This document shows positions 39,864 to 51,262 of a stretch of 64,000 nucleotides of DNA, one piece after another; positions within the stretch are counted from its first letter, which is position 1; each line of letters starts with the position of its first letter. Below the pieces are notes generated by a model, which was not told where the DNA came from, searched no databases, and worked only from the letters and a program-made list of their open reading frames with translations. Both the position numbers and the translations under genes were made by a program. The DNA is from Strigops habroptila (lineage: Eukaryota; Chordata; Aves; Psittaciformes; Psittacidae): NCBI RefSeq assembly GCF_004027225.2, contig NC_044283.2, positions 29,906,707 through 29,970,706 on the forward strand. Reading direction: 5' to 3'.

Positions 39864-41364
39864 ATATAAAGATTTACCCTTTTTGAATATAGTCTTTTGG
39901 ACCTTGGAGAAAAAGTAGGAAAACAAGCATCTAAGTACAGCTGAAGCTATTTCTGTGTTAGTTTTTAAGCAGTTGGTGAAACAGTGAATTAATTGAAACT
40001 CCTGAACCAACCCTAACCTAACTTTTTTCAATGTTTTAACAACTTTATATTTGCACTGTTCTTGTGCAAACTAAATATAGAGGTCTGTTATTCTGAATAT
40101 TTTTTTCATTAATCCCAAGGGACAAGAAGTATTATGGTAGGCTTCTGAAGGGCTAATATACCTGAAAAGATGAACTGTCATATATTACTGTGCTAGGTTC
40201 ACTGCACAGAGCTAAGCTATCTGTCTAATTTGAAAAAGCCTAGTAAAGCAAGACTTGCAGACAAAAATCTATTTCCCTGAGGACAGCTAACACTCCCTGA
40301 ATGCTTTACAGTTTCGCAATGTTGTTTTGTACAATTTCCTCCCTCAATTTTAGTTTCTCTAGGCTTACAAAATTCAGTTAATAATGCCTCTTTACTATGA
40401 TTTGGCAGGAATAAATAACTGCTCAACTATTACCCCTCAAGATTCTCTCTGAAGATATTACAATCTATTAGAAAAAGAACTGGATACAGCATAAGGAACA
40501 CAGCATTCTTATGTAGGTATCAGCACAATTGAACACATGCCCATAAAGGAAAGGTTATAGAGATTTTTGTCACTGATCCCTAATCTTTCTGCAGGATATG
40601 CACCAAAGCTGGCCTCCCCATGTTTTGCCTGCATATACTTCCATGCTATATTTTTTGCTTAGGAACTTTGGAGCCATTATGCTTGCAGACACCAGCGAGG
40701 CAAAGATCAAGGCTCTATATGCCAGAGCCTGAGGCATCTAAACAGTGAGCCAAACACATTTACTCTCTTCCACTGTACTTTAATTGCCATCTCAGATCCT
40801 CAGCTGTGGCAGAGGAGAATGAGACAATTCAGAAGGTGTGTGAAAATGTTGCCTTTCTTTTCCTTCATCCTCAGCATCTCAATGCTCAGTCTCCTGACAG
40901 CTCCACACTAAGTGTGTGAGGTGCCACGTCTTACATCCTGTATGTCATAACACTTTGTATTACATTCCTTAGGCTAGCAGTAGGAAGGCATGCCCTTCAC
41001 AGGAGCTACTCAAATGGCTTCATGCCTGTGAGTGTCCTCCATTCCTGATTCAAAACTGGAACATTCTTCCAAATGCTGATTAGATAGTGTAGTGCCATTT
41101 TCCTCCAGGAAACAAATCACCAACACTGATAATAGCTCTCTAGACAAATAGTCATAAGTTGGATGCCTAACGGCAAAGTATGCTGAAATGTTCTAACTGG
41201 ATAAGGGAAAATTCACACATAAGAGCTCGTTCAGGAGCAATTCCAAAGAATCACTTGTGTCTCTGAGGAATCTTTCAATAATGCTATTTATAGGACTTTA
41301 AAATGCCCATTTTATTGCATTGTTTTTTATTAGTAACTATGAGAACAATGACATTTTATTTTAA
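39864..41364. other. Unique sequence
   Basis: No gene or named repeat recognised. It is slightly GC-richer at 40700-41060 without an identifiable element. Confidence 0.5.
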
Positions 41365-41670
41365 CACTATACACAGGATCATTGAGCTGAAGGAGAACAA
41401 AAGAAGTTGTCTAGTCTATCCCCTGGTCATTAAATTGTTTTTACACACCACCAGTTATGCAGACTTCATAACTTTCTCAGGTCACAGACTTAAAAATTTT
41501 CCATAATTTCCTCATAGGTGCTATGCTGTAGATCTCCGCTGATTTTTGTTATGCTCTTGTCAACTCGTTCCAAATGAATAATATTTTTTTCTTGAAGTGC
41601 AGCACCCAAAACTGAATACAGAATTACAACTGATGCTTTGTCAGTGCTGAACATACGTATATATATTAGT
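41365..41670 (-). mobile_element. Ancient CR1-family LINE fragment
   Basis: On the minus strand the piece around 41597-41660 reads like the CR1 reverse-transcriptase 3' region (CTGTATTCAGTTTTGGGTGC, where CR1 has TACTGTGTCCAGTTTTGGGC). The downstream end near 41370-41420 reads GACTAGACAACTTCTTTTG, then CTCAATGATCCTGTG, matching the GACTAGATGATCTC...CCAATGATTCTATG pattern. It is heavily diverged, with no open frame left. Orientation is the same as the younger CR1 155 bp to the right. Confidence 0.6.
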
Positions 41671-41824
41671 GAAAAAATGTTTGAGCATTTGCAATTTAGT
41701 TTAAAATGTTTAATAAATCAGCATGATTCACATGCAACCTGAACAATTACCATTTACAAACACTCAATACAGTTAGCTGATTCTGAAGGTACATGAATCA
41801 TCTACTTTGGGGGTAGATTTAATA

Positions 41825-42166
41825 TAGAATCATAGAATAGTTAGGACCGGAAAGGACCTTAAGATCATCTAGTTCCAATCCCCCTGCCATGGGCAGGGAC
41901 ACCACACACTAGATCCTGTCACCCAACGCTGTGTCCAACCTGGCCTTGAACACTGCCAGGGATGGAGCATTTACCACTTCTTTGGGCAACCTGTTCCAGT
42001 GCCTCACCACCCTCACAGTAAAGAACTTCTTCCTTATATCTAACCTGAATTTCCCCTGTTTAAGTTTTAACCCATTGTCCTTTGTCCTATCACTATAGTC
42101 CCTGATAAGGGTCCCTCTCTGGCATCGTTGTAGGCCCCCTTCAGACTTGATAATCAAGGAGCGTTG
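41825..42166 (-). mobile_element. CR1 LINE, 3' end with reverse-transcriptase C-terminus
   Basis: Reading on the minus strand, an 82-codon frame (42157 to 41909) encodes the C-terminal end of the CR1 ORF2 protein, including [20 protein letters not shown] and [11 protein letters not shown]. It is followed by the CR1 3' UTR (CCTGCCCATGGCAGGG, TTGGAACTAGATGATCTTAA, GGTCCTTTCCGGTCC) and a terminal CTATTCTATGATTCTAT tail. The 5' part, with endonuclease and RT catalytic core, is absent, so it cannot move by itself. The frame is still open, suggesting a fairly recent insertion among those in the window. Confidence 0.97.
41909..42157 (-). pseudogene. CR1 ORF2 C-terminal fragment
   Basis: Remnant of the CR1 reverse-transcriptase polyprotein: only the last 80 or so residues, with the family-typical [18 protein letters not shown] and [10 protein letters not shown] words. 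The first methionine in the frame is incidental, because the natural start lies far upstream in the deleted part. The RT catalytic motif is not present. Not expected to be translated as a host protein. Confidence 0.9.
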
Positions 42167-44742
42167 TCAGCTTCTGTATTATGGTAGTATTTTGACACTT
42201 TAACTTGTTTGTTTCCCCTTTGTGAATCATGTAATTAAAGGACTAGGCATTACAGGCTGCACACTAAACTCAGATGTGTCCAAACAAATCTGAAATTTTC
42301 TGCTGAAATTGAATTATCCCAGATACAGGTTAATATGAATGAAATTAAGAGCTGGTATCTTATTTTGTGCTTTTATAAAGGCAAGTGTATTTGAAGTGAA
42401 ACATCAAAAATTCACTGAATGCTTAGAATATTTGTAATTGTATGAAAACTCTGAAATGATTGCTTTTATTAACTGGTTTACTTGCAGTAAAGACTCTCCT
42501 CCATAACGTCAAGAAAATCTCTCAGGAATGTGCGAAATGCAAAAAACTATGTGTTCTGATTAAAAACAATTCTCAACACAAGAGATGCAAAAGTAATTTG
42601 CAAGTTTACATATATTGTACGGATTTACCATGGGAAAAAATTATTTGGTGGGTAAGACATTGTCTGGCATTCAGATGAAACTTAAAAGATGTGTTTAAGG
42701 TGAGGTGTTCTGATGCATTTTCCTTACTCAGGGCAGAAAAATTATTTGCCAAATGTGGAAAGCAGAAAATTAAGTCCTTTGACAAAACATTGCTATTTTT
42801 AAGTAGTTACATTTTTTGCTCCACATTTTCATTAATTTCTACCTATCTCAGTCATAGAAACTGAAGAAATATTGCACATCACTATCAATGGGACATAAAC
42901 AAGTCTCAGAGATCATGATTCTGGAGCTCTGCAGATATTGACCCAAATCTCTCATGATATTTCCCTATTTTCAGCATAAAAAAGACTCCAGTCTTACTCA
43001 GGACTCTTAGCTAATCCCACAAGTATAAATAAGAGAAAAGGCAGTCATATTGTGATATATTTTTCATTTAAGAAAGAATTGAGCATGAGAATCCTTAAAA
43101 AACTATCTTTTAGTCCTAACTATAGGCAGATTTTGACAAGCCTCCCTGCCCCTTAAATGAATTGTAAAAGAAGGAAAAGGAAGACACAAGGCAACAGTTT
43201 AGAAGACAAACAGTTAAAACAAAACTGCTGGTACCGAAGCACTAAAACACTTCCATGTTAGTGCTGTACAAATCTGCTCTTTAGGGCTTTTGAGCCTCCA
43301 CGTTCCTGCTGCCTAACTCTGCAGAGAGGTGGCTAAAAACTATTGATGAGACATGCCATCAGCCTTTTTTTTTAATTTGTTCACATCCATAACACATTAC
43401 AGCTATGATCCTTCAGTGTGCATCAGGATACTTTCTACTCTCAATCAGAATGTTGTGAATGTATTCAAATTTCTTAATTTTATGTACAGTTGGAAAAGAA
43501 ATAAAAGCCATTACAAGCTAATAATTAGAAATAAAATACCATAATCTACTATTTATTGTACCTACAGTCATAGAATATTTGGTAGCCACGTGTTGATAGT
43601 TTTCTCCTCTACACTTATGTTATTCAAAATATTGTAGATTAAACCATAAGGTGAGAAAATAACGAAGAAAATAACAAATAGCACACCAGAAAACATGACT
43701 TTCTGCTCCACGTAGTTGATACAGAACTCCATGTACACTAGACAGATTTTCAATTTAAAGCATCATATGCCATATGATTTGCAACAGCTGAAAAACTGAT
43801 TATTTGTGTACCTTTACATATTTATACCTCTATATTATCTGTATCCATGTATTTAGGAACTCAAAGTTACAGCAACTTCTTAATTTTATTTTTGAATACG
43901 ACAATAGAGACAAAGCAATGTTATGACTGAAACTATAAATAAATGGAAAGTACATTTTCCTTAAATGCTTTCAAATTTATCGCTGATATCTACAAATGTG
44001 TGCACTTGGTAGATATCACTCTTTTACTTGGTCTTTATAAACAGAAATAATGAATAATATCACTCAAAAAACCCCTGCCACCACAAGTCCTTTGTTGCTT
44101 TCCAGACGGTGATGGGAACCTAATTAGCCATGGCTTAGAATAAAACTTTGTGAGAGATTTGGGGTTAGAGTTTGCTCTATTTATTTCCTCTTCTGTAAAC
44201 CTGCTGCAACACTTTCTTTCTGCTTCACTGAAGTGTTAGTCTTGCCAACCTCGGATCTTTGCTGATCTTTGCAAGTATGTGATGTACACCTTCAGAGACT
44301 TCTACATTCTCCACACATAGGAGGCTATTTCAAGGACAACTAGAACTTTCTCCCTGAATAGTACCACAGCTCCAGGTCCATAGCTTGCTTGAGCCTTGCT
44401 TGTACAGGTGAAAACAGAATTTTAAACCAGACTGATTTCCAATTCTATTGATCCCTGAACGCCTACATACAGAAACTTGACCAAAGTATTCACAAAACAC
44501 TGCAGGGATGGTTGCATGTGGAGCTAGTACTGAAGGTAGAGATCTTATCAGATGCACACCAGAACTTCAGACTATGTTGTTCAACAAATTAAAGTGTAGA
44601 CATGTAGAATAAAAATAGCCGTAAGCATTGTTTGCTGGGAATTTATTTTGTGCATAGAATGCCAAGAAAATCAAAGACTTCGGTCTAGAAAAACGCCTTT
44701 ATCAAATGCAAAGAGTTGTATTACATTACTGTGCCCTCCCTT

Positions 44743-44755
44743 AAAAAAAAAAAAA
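44743..44755 (+). repeat. Poly-A tract (A13)
   Basis: Thirteen consecutive A following CCCTCCCTT. No element recognised. Confidence 0.85.
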
Positions 44756-47700
44756 TAAATCCAAACTATCCAAATTACCTACTTGGCACATTCTGTCAGT
44801 GCATGCTGTATCTCTCCAACTTCAGCATTCACAGAAGGCTAAATGCAGGCTTCGCAATTTGATCAATTGTCCCCATCAAAAATCCTTCTCTGAACTCTCA
44901 TTTCTTTCTGTTTCTTTCTAAAGTTTATTCAGTGTATGCACTCTTCAAAAAGGTTGCTAGAGCTAGAAGGTTTCCACCTTTGCTGATACTTAATGAGCAG
45001 TTTTATCAATTGCTTTGACTACCAGGCTGCTCTCTCTCATTGTTTCTGTGCTGTGAAAGGCAAATCAGAGGCCGATTATTTTCTCACGACTGTCCTAGTT
45101 CACTGAAAATGGACCTTTTGAATGTCCCAGTGAATTCTCTTGATAACTTTCTAGTGCAATTTTGCTGCTTTCCTCCTCCATCATAGAGGAGATTGGCAGC
45201 TTAGCTAAAAAGCTCCCATAAAATGAAGTTTGCCTGTTGCCACAAAAAAGCCTTTAATTTCTCCTACATTTGCCCTTACAGCTTGGCATATCTCAAGCAG
45301 AGAGGAAAACATTACCTTGTGAAATAACAATTTCAGGTAAGTCTCACACCCCTTTATTATTTATATAATATTAGAGGCAGGCATGAGTCTTTAAACATAA
45401 ATTAAAAGATAATTTCTTGTCTTTGAAAGCATACATTCAAATTGGACATTAATATTTATATATATTTATAAAAATTCGAAGTATGAAGGCTGATATGAAG
45501 ACTGGAGGCTAGCATAAGAAATGGACTTAGAGTAAAAGTATATTAATGATGGTTCTTCACAAGCATGTTTGTAGCCTGTCCTGCTTATCTCAAAAGGATA
45601 TCAGCCTGGTGAGTGCATCCCTCTCAGACAAAAGGTTTTATCTATCATGCTGTGACAGATCTGAACCGCTATGAATTGAGTTATGAATACTGCATACTGG
45701 CAAATACTTTGGGACGTTTACAGTGTGAATACATCAAGATACCCCAGCTGTCTGTGAAACAAGCGGGAGGCAAAAAAAGAAAAAGAAGAAAAAAATTTAA
45801 GAACTACTGAAGAACAAAGTCAGAACCTCCGGCTAAGAGAAGTATGGCTCAGCAGCTATTACACATTCCCAGAATGAGTGTAAACCAGAATAATCACAAC
45901 TCTATAAAACAGGCCTGGAAGAGTTCTCTTTCCCATCTCAAGACAAAATTGTGTGAAAAATCAAGCATGAGCATAGAGTGTGGTGTGCAGAGGCAACAAA
46001 AATATGGTAAGAGAGACATAAGTATTTTCATAGGGTATAGATGACTTTTTCTTTGTCATAATACAGTGTTAAATCTTTCCTTCTACTGCAAAGTAAATAA
46101 AGCAAAGATATTTACAGTATAAAATAAGAAGACCCACAAAGGAATGAGGTGGAATCATTTGTCTTCAACAGCTCTGCTGTGCAACTGATTCTAAACTCCC
46201 TTATGGGGACATGCCTAAGAGCAGAACAACAAAAAATCTGTCTCTGAACATATGATGGCATAGCTCTGCCATCTGAAGCTTTCTCTCAGCCCTCAGGAGT
46301 CAATTATACTGCCATCTGAATAATTTGGTAACTTGGAACCAGGCAAACACTATATATGTTTTATACAGAAAATACAAAGTTGTACCTCTAAAGCTGAAGG
46401 GAGGAAGGACTAGGGAATCTGAACAGGATATGGAGATTAGGATTTATAAACCTGAACAGTGTTAGCTGTCAAAATCAGAGAAGTGCCAAATGCAGCCAAA
46501 ACGCTGGTGTGCTGTTGTGTCAAGAATCCAGGTATGCTTACATCTCCTGAGCTCAGACCTAAAGTTATCCTAGAGCTTCTGGAAAGGTCTCACCCACCCT
46601 GAGTAAAAACCTTAAATCTTACATTACCTTTTTTAGTTGGTGACAGAATATCAAGTCTTTAGAGAAGACAGACAGAAATGAATACAGGACTGCTGGGGAA
46701 ATAGAGGAGTCTCAATGAACTTCGGTTGCTTGGACAAAAAAAGGTGGAACAATGACTAACCACAATGTGACAACATATTTATTGAAATGAAAATTAATTA
46801 AGAGAATACATTTACTAGCAGTCAAGATTTAAACAAAATTTGTAGGACTAGAGTTCAGACTAGAAATAAGGTGCATTGAGTGAAAACATTCATTAAGCAC
46901 TGGTAAAATTTGCTAGGCACTGTGATGGCAATGGAGATTGGAAATGAGGGTGGCTTTTTACTTCAGAAGATACAGCCTACTGGAACAGGAATCAACTTGG
47001 GCAAACCTAGTCTGCACCCTTCTGTAGACAATGGCTATTTCTTCTGCCTAAGTAACAAATGTTAAATTTATGTTTGTAAACTGAAAAATCTGAAGGTCAC
47101 ATAATCTCTATATAGCATTTGGTAAGAAACATCTGGCACTAAGCATCAAAGATCATAAAAGTCCAAATACTTCCCAAAAAGGCTCTGAAAAACTGAGACA
47201 TTGCATGAAGAATGACAACTGCCAGGAGAAACAGATGTACACATATTTATATTCTCCTTGTTAATGACCTTATTAAGCATTTAACTTTTTTTCTTGAAAA
47301 TTTAATTTCAGATTCAGGAAAGTAGCTTTATGTCATGAAAGTAGCGAGAGACTGAAGTTAAGCAGCATATAGTCCTTACACAGCATTTCAGAATTGCATC
47401 TGAAATTTCTTTGGGGAAAGTAATAACAGAAGTTATTTACTAATATCTAAAGGCTGTGATCATCACCTTTGGTAATGCTCAAATCTCACAATGGCAGGGA
47501 CATTTTAAGATCTGAAATGGAGAAAAAAAACCCCAAAATTACTGGGAATGAGGAGGAAAAAACAAGAAACCAGTGTAGAATGACCAGAAAAGGACCAAAT
47601 CAGTGAAGACCATGTAAAGGAAAGGTATGTGATGGAAAAAGGGACACTGAAAACAGAGTGGATTAAGACCTTCAAAAGTGAAGACCTCCAAAAAGGATTA

Positions 47701-47811
47701 GGAGAAACTAGGCAGTGTTAATGAAAAAATAAGAAAGGTTCTTGAGGAAGACAATCATAGGGAAATAGAACATTTTACATAGATTTGAGGAGATATAAAT
47801 TACGAGAAGTT

Positions 47812-47840
47812 TTGGGGTTTTGGTTGGTGTTGGTTTTTTT
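47812..47840 (+). repeat. Short G/T tract
   Basis: TTTTGGGGTTTTGGTTGG-type sequence lacking A and C for nearly 30 bp. This is the complement-type counterpart of the A/C tracts elsewhere. Confidence 0.8.
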
Positions 47841-48996
47841 CTTCTTTTGAGACATGGAAGATTTACCAGAAATCTAAATACTCTGGAAGAAAAAAATTAC
47901 AGCTATGCTTTTTTCTATAATGCACATCTTAAATGTCTTCACAGGTAGGGTGAAGAATGGTAATGCTAAATAATGGCAGGAAAAGACAAATATTAAGGTG
48001 AACACTCACAATAATAAGCTCTATTTCCCTGAATTGCAGTTACCAACTACACATTAGCGAAGCATTGGGTAGGTAAATGTTTTAACTCTACAAGGAAGGG
48101 AAAGGCCTGAGGCAAAGCTGGTATTTGAGGAGTCCTTAGAACAGAAGTTATAATCAAAGCTTTAACAGAAGTTAATGAACAGTAGGGGAAAAAATGGCCC
48201 ATGAAAAAAAAGGTTATATAGAGAGTTGCAGTGCTTCTCATCATCAAGTAATGCCCCTGATTGATAGATTTATATCATCAAAATGTGCATATTGATGTAG
48301 AGCTTAAAACCCACATATTTGGATGCAGACCTAATTCTTACTTACACGGAGCATTTACATGGTATTGACTGTGGAGGAAAATCAAACATATAAACATAAA
48401 GGGTGAGATCAATACTCTTCAGACTGTGTACTGTGTGTCTCTACAGTTTTTTAGATGCACCATTGTGGATGCCTTCCTACCAGTGCAAATGATGTTGTAG
48501 AAGACAGATAGACTTTGACCATGACTGGCATTGCATCTAGCATATTTTGACAGTAGCTGAGTCTGACATTAACAAACAACTATTCTATTAAACAGATGAT
48601 CCTGTTCAGAGTTATCAGGTCAGGCCTACATGTAAGCCATTTCGGAAGCGAAGGATAGGCATTTCTTACTAGGAGACACATTGCCTGATGTACAGAACAT
48701 AGAAATGAGCATGTTTTTTGTCTGTCTGTAATATTAAAAGCTTAGTACAATAGTATTTCTACCACATCTCTGCCACAAAAGGATGTTAAGGCTATTACAA
48801 GATAATAGAGTTTTCTGAGTATACAGTTCCTGGGATACAGATACGAGAATTGAAGATACCCAGTCACGTCAGGTGTTAGACATTCTTTTGCCTAACCCCT
48901 TAAGTGACAAATTGATTTGATTGATATGGCTTGAATTCCCACTAGCTAAAAATGTCAAGTTGCAAGCAACTCTGTACACAGCTGATAACTCTACTT

Positions 48997-49024
48997 CTTC
49001 AGTTTTGTTAAGATAAAACTGAAG
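48997..49024. other. Perfect 10-bp stem-loop, copy 1
   Basis: CTTCAGTTTT, loop GTTAAGAT, then AAAACTGAAG: a perfect 10-bp inverted repeat. Its central part TGTTAAGATAAAAC is repeated exactly at 49090-49103, inside a second hairpin. No known RNA family is recognised. Confidence 0.7.
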
Positions 49025-49083
49025 TTTTGAGATTTTTCTATCACATAATAATTAGTATTTAGAATCTGAATATTTCACATGCT

Positions 49084-49112
49084 TGTCATTGTTAAGATAA
49101 AACACAATGACA
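49084..49112. other. Perfect 9-bp stem-loop, copy 2
   Basis: TGTCATTGT, loop TAAGATAAAAC, then ACAATGACA: a perfect 9-bp inverted repeat. The stem arms are also outward-facing SOX-like ACAATG sites. It shares 14 bp with the hairpin 84 bp upstream, although the arms differ. Confidence 0.7.
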
Positions 49113-49831
49113 GCAAAGCAAACTGACTGAGAACAATGCAGTCCCAACTGCAGCACACAGAAAGCCTTAGGAAGCTTATATTCAGCATAAAGAACAAAAT
49201 TTCACCCAAGTTTGAAACAAAGGTAAGAAGAGGCTTAAGACAAGGAAATGACAATTCACCTGGCTAGTGGAATTTGATATCCCACTGGCAGATTCTTTGC
49301 ATTATTTATACACACACGCAAATAAAATACATATATATACATATTCCATGTGTTGGTGCAGTATCTCTGCACTATAACGTAAACATGTGTTTAGCACTCC
49401 CTTCCCCCATTATTAGCTCACTATTTTGATGTTTATTATAATTTAATTCATCCTTACAGAAAAAATTTGGGGTTTTGTTGTTCTACCTAAACCACAGAAA
49501 TCTATTTAAATTAGCAATTGGTGTCATTCCATGACCAGAAACTCATCTTCTATACGTAAACTCGTCTTTCATTCAGAATTGAAGCAAAAAATAGAGAACA
49601 CAAGCTTCCTCAATGACTCCTCCAAGGCCTTCCTCCTAGATCTGTTAAAAATTGACATTCCTTGTCAAAAAATGCATTGTGCAGCATTTTCAAAGTTTTC
49701 ATATTTCCACAAGTCTAGACTCTTTATTCATTAAATCAGTCAATACTTCATATATCTTCATGGGGTCTTTGTGTCCTCAGACACAATTAAAGAAATAACA
49801 AAGTTAGACTTGATAAGGGTTATGTAGGGTT

Positions 49832-49979
49832 GGGTGTTTTGTTTTGTTTGTTTGGGTTTGTGTGGGGGTTTTGTGTTTTGGTTTTTAGTGTTTGGGTTTT
49901 GGTTTTATTGGTTGATTGGTTGTTTTTTTGCTTGTGGAGGCATTTTGGGGTTTTTTGGTTTGGTTTTTTATTTTTTCCC
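49832..49979 (+). repeat. G/T-rich low-complexity tract
   Basis: About 150 bp of TTTG, GGTT and TTGG units with very few A and C. It overlaps the outer end of the left arm of the inverted repeat. The implied Phe/Leu/Trp-rich peptides on the plus strand are compositional artefacts. Confidence 0.9.
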
Positions 49980-50209
49980 CTTCTTTCCCTCCATCCATCC
50001 CTCTCTGTGAACAATACCATAAAAAAGAGCTGTGAAATGAGAGCCTGTCAAACATGATCACTGCAAAGAACTTCATGTGAAATTTTAGGAGTGAGATCTT
50101 GATATAGAAACCCACACAGGTAGTAGCAGTGCAGTTTCCTAGAACGATCACATAATTATGTGCCAGCCCAATACTTACAGAATTACCCATAAAGATTAGA
50201 AGAGACTCC
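49949..50209 (-). repeat. Left arm of 261-bp inverted repeat
   Basis: Reverse complement of 50990-51250. Compared base by base, 260 of 261 positions agree with no indel. The sole difference is in the purine/pyrimidine run near the outer end (TTTTTTCCCC here against a five-C version in the partner). The outer 30 bp are G/T low complexity and the remaining ~230 bp are unique sequence. No element family or terminal motif is recognised. Confidence 0.98.
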
Positions 50210-50989
50210 TTTGTCTGCCTGAAGACTTCTTGCCAAGGCTGCTGTTTCCACCCACTATTTTTGACATGTGGACACTAGTTCATTAAGGTCAATGATTCAT
50301 TTTATACAGTCCAGTAAACAGCCACCTTAATGCAAATTTTTGGTCGACAGTCCAGTATAGCTGGCATAATAAACAGCTGACTCAAGTATTCCAGTGTTCG
50401 GTGAACAATGATAAAAGTGTCTATTAAGGGTATGCATCTATGCCAAATACAATCACATATAATCAGCTGCACCAGAAAAGCCTGCTGATACTCTGGAGAA
50501 TATCATCAGTCAGATGATGCATCTGCTACAAGTGGCAGCTGTTGTGCTCTGGAATGTAGACAATTAGACTCGAACATACTCCTTGGGCCCTTTGCAGCAT
50601 TCGAGCATGATATTAGCTGACACCTGTCAAGTGTAATCCCTGTATTTTTGATACCTACCCATCATAATTACTGAAAACACAATTTAAGATACATAAAGAC
50701 ATGAGATTTCATAAATAATAGGGAACATAACGACAGTGTATTTCTGAATTTTATTTTAGGTGAAGCTCTTTAAATAGTTCACAATTTGTCAGGCTAACTA
50801 AAATTATAAGCCTTTTCCCAAAATCATAAATGCCAAGTATCAAATGTATTTACATGTAATGTACTATGATCTCATTACTGGAGTAGGAATCAATAAAATT
50901 GCAAATAAGGGCACACACATTTTGTGGAGAAGAAATATCAACTATGTGAACAGGACAATCAGAGAAAAACCTCTGATTGGTTTTTCTCT
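50210..50989. other. 780-bp unique spacer of the inverted repeat
   Basis: Single-copy sequence between the arms. The part at about 50280-50690 has balanced composition and dense motif-like words: GATGATGCATC, CAGCTG (twice), TAATTA, GACACCTGTCAAGTG (E-box CACCTG, T-box-like). It resembles a vertebrate conserved non-coding element, but this is inference. It ends in a perfect hairpin (50961-50989) touching the right arm. Confidence 0.5.
50961..50989. other. Perfect 11-bp hairpin at the inner edge of the right arm
   Basis: AGAGAAAAACC, loop TCTGATT, then GGTTTTTCTCT: 11 bp of perfect pairing ending exactly one base before the right arm begins. A second, overlapping inverted pair, CAATCAGAG and CTCTGATTG, lies in the same 30 bp. 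Nested palindromes at a breakpoint fit template switching or fold-back synthesis. Confidence 0.9.
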
Positions 50990-51250
50990 GGAGTCTCTTC
51001 TAATCTTTATGGGTAATTCTGTAAGTATTGGGCTGGCACATAATTATGTGATCGTTCTAGGAAACTGCACTGCTACTACCTGTGTGGGTTTCTATATCAA
51101 GATCTCACTCCTAAAATTTCACATGAAGTTCTTTGCAGTGATCATGTTTGACAGGCTCTCATTTCACAGCTCTTTTTTATGGTATTGTTCACAGAGAGGG
51201 ATGGATGGAGGGAAAGAAGGGGGAAAAATAAAAAACCAAACCAAAAAACC
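50990..51250 (+). repeat. Right arm of 261-bp inverted repeat
   Basis: Partner of 49949-50209 with one mismatch in 261. A 141-codon plus-strand frame (50844-51269) runs into this arm, and the same arm-encoded peptide therefore also appears on the minus strand in the left arm. It matches no protein family I know and is a by-product of the duplication. The outer edge grades into an A/C tract to about 51262. Confidence 0.98.
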
Positions 51251-51262
51251 AAACCAAAAAAG
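51225..51262 (+). repeat. A/C-rich tract at the outer end of the right arm
   Basis: AAAAAACCAAACC units, the inverted counterpart of the G/T tract on the left side. It extends 12 bp beyond the arm. Confidence 0.85.

Larger units (their letters stand above)
42167..48996. other. AT-rich unique sequence
   Basis: Almost 7 kb with no recognised gene, RNA or mobile element. It includes A13 at 44743-44755 and a short G/T tract at 47812-47840. Two adjacent plus-strand frames at 45613-45810 and 45844-46044 encode basic peptides with no recognised family and are probably chance. Confidence 0.55.

Noticed and set aside
45613..46044. Two neighbouring plus-strand frames with basic tails, considered as one broken gene
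   Set aside because: No similarity to a known family, different frames, and ordinary AT-rich composition.
49827..49868. Telomere-like GGGTT words in the G/T tract, considered as an interstitial telomeric repeat or G4
   Set aside because: No TTAGGG iteration and loops between G-runs are too long for a canonical quadruplex.
49830..50057. Hydrophobic Phe/Leu/Val-rich plus-strand frame resembling a membrane protein
   Set aside because: It is a translation of the G/T low-complexity tract.
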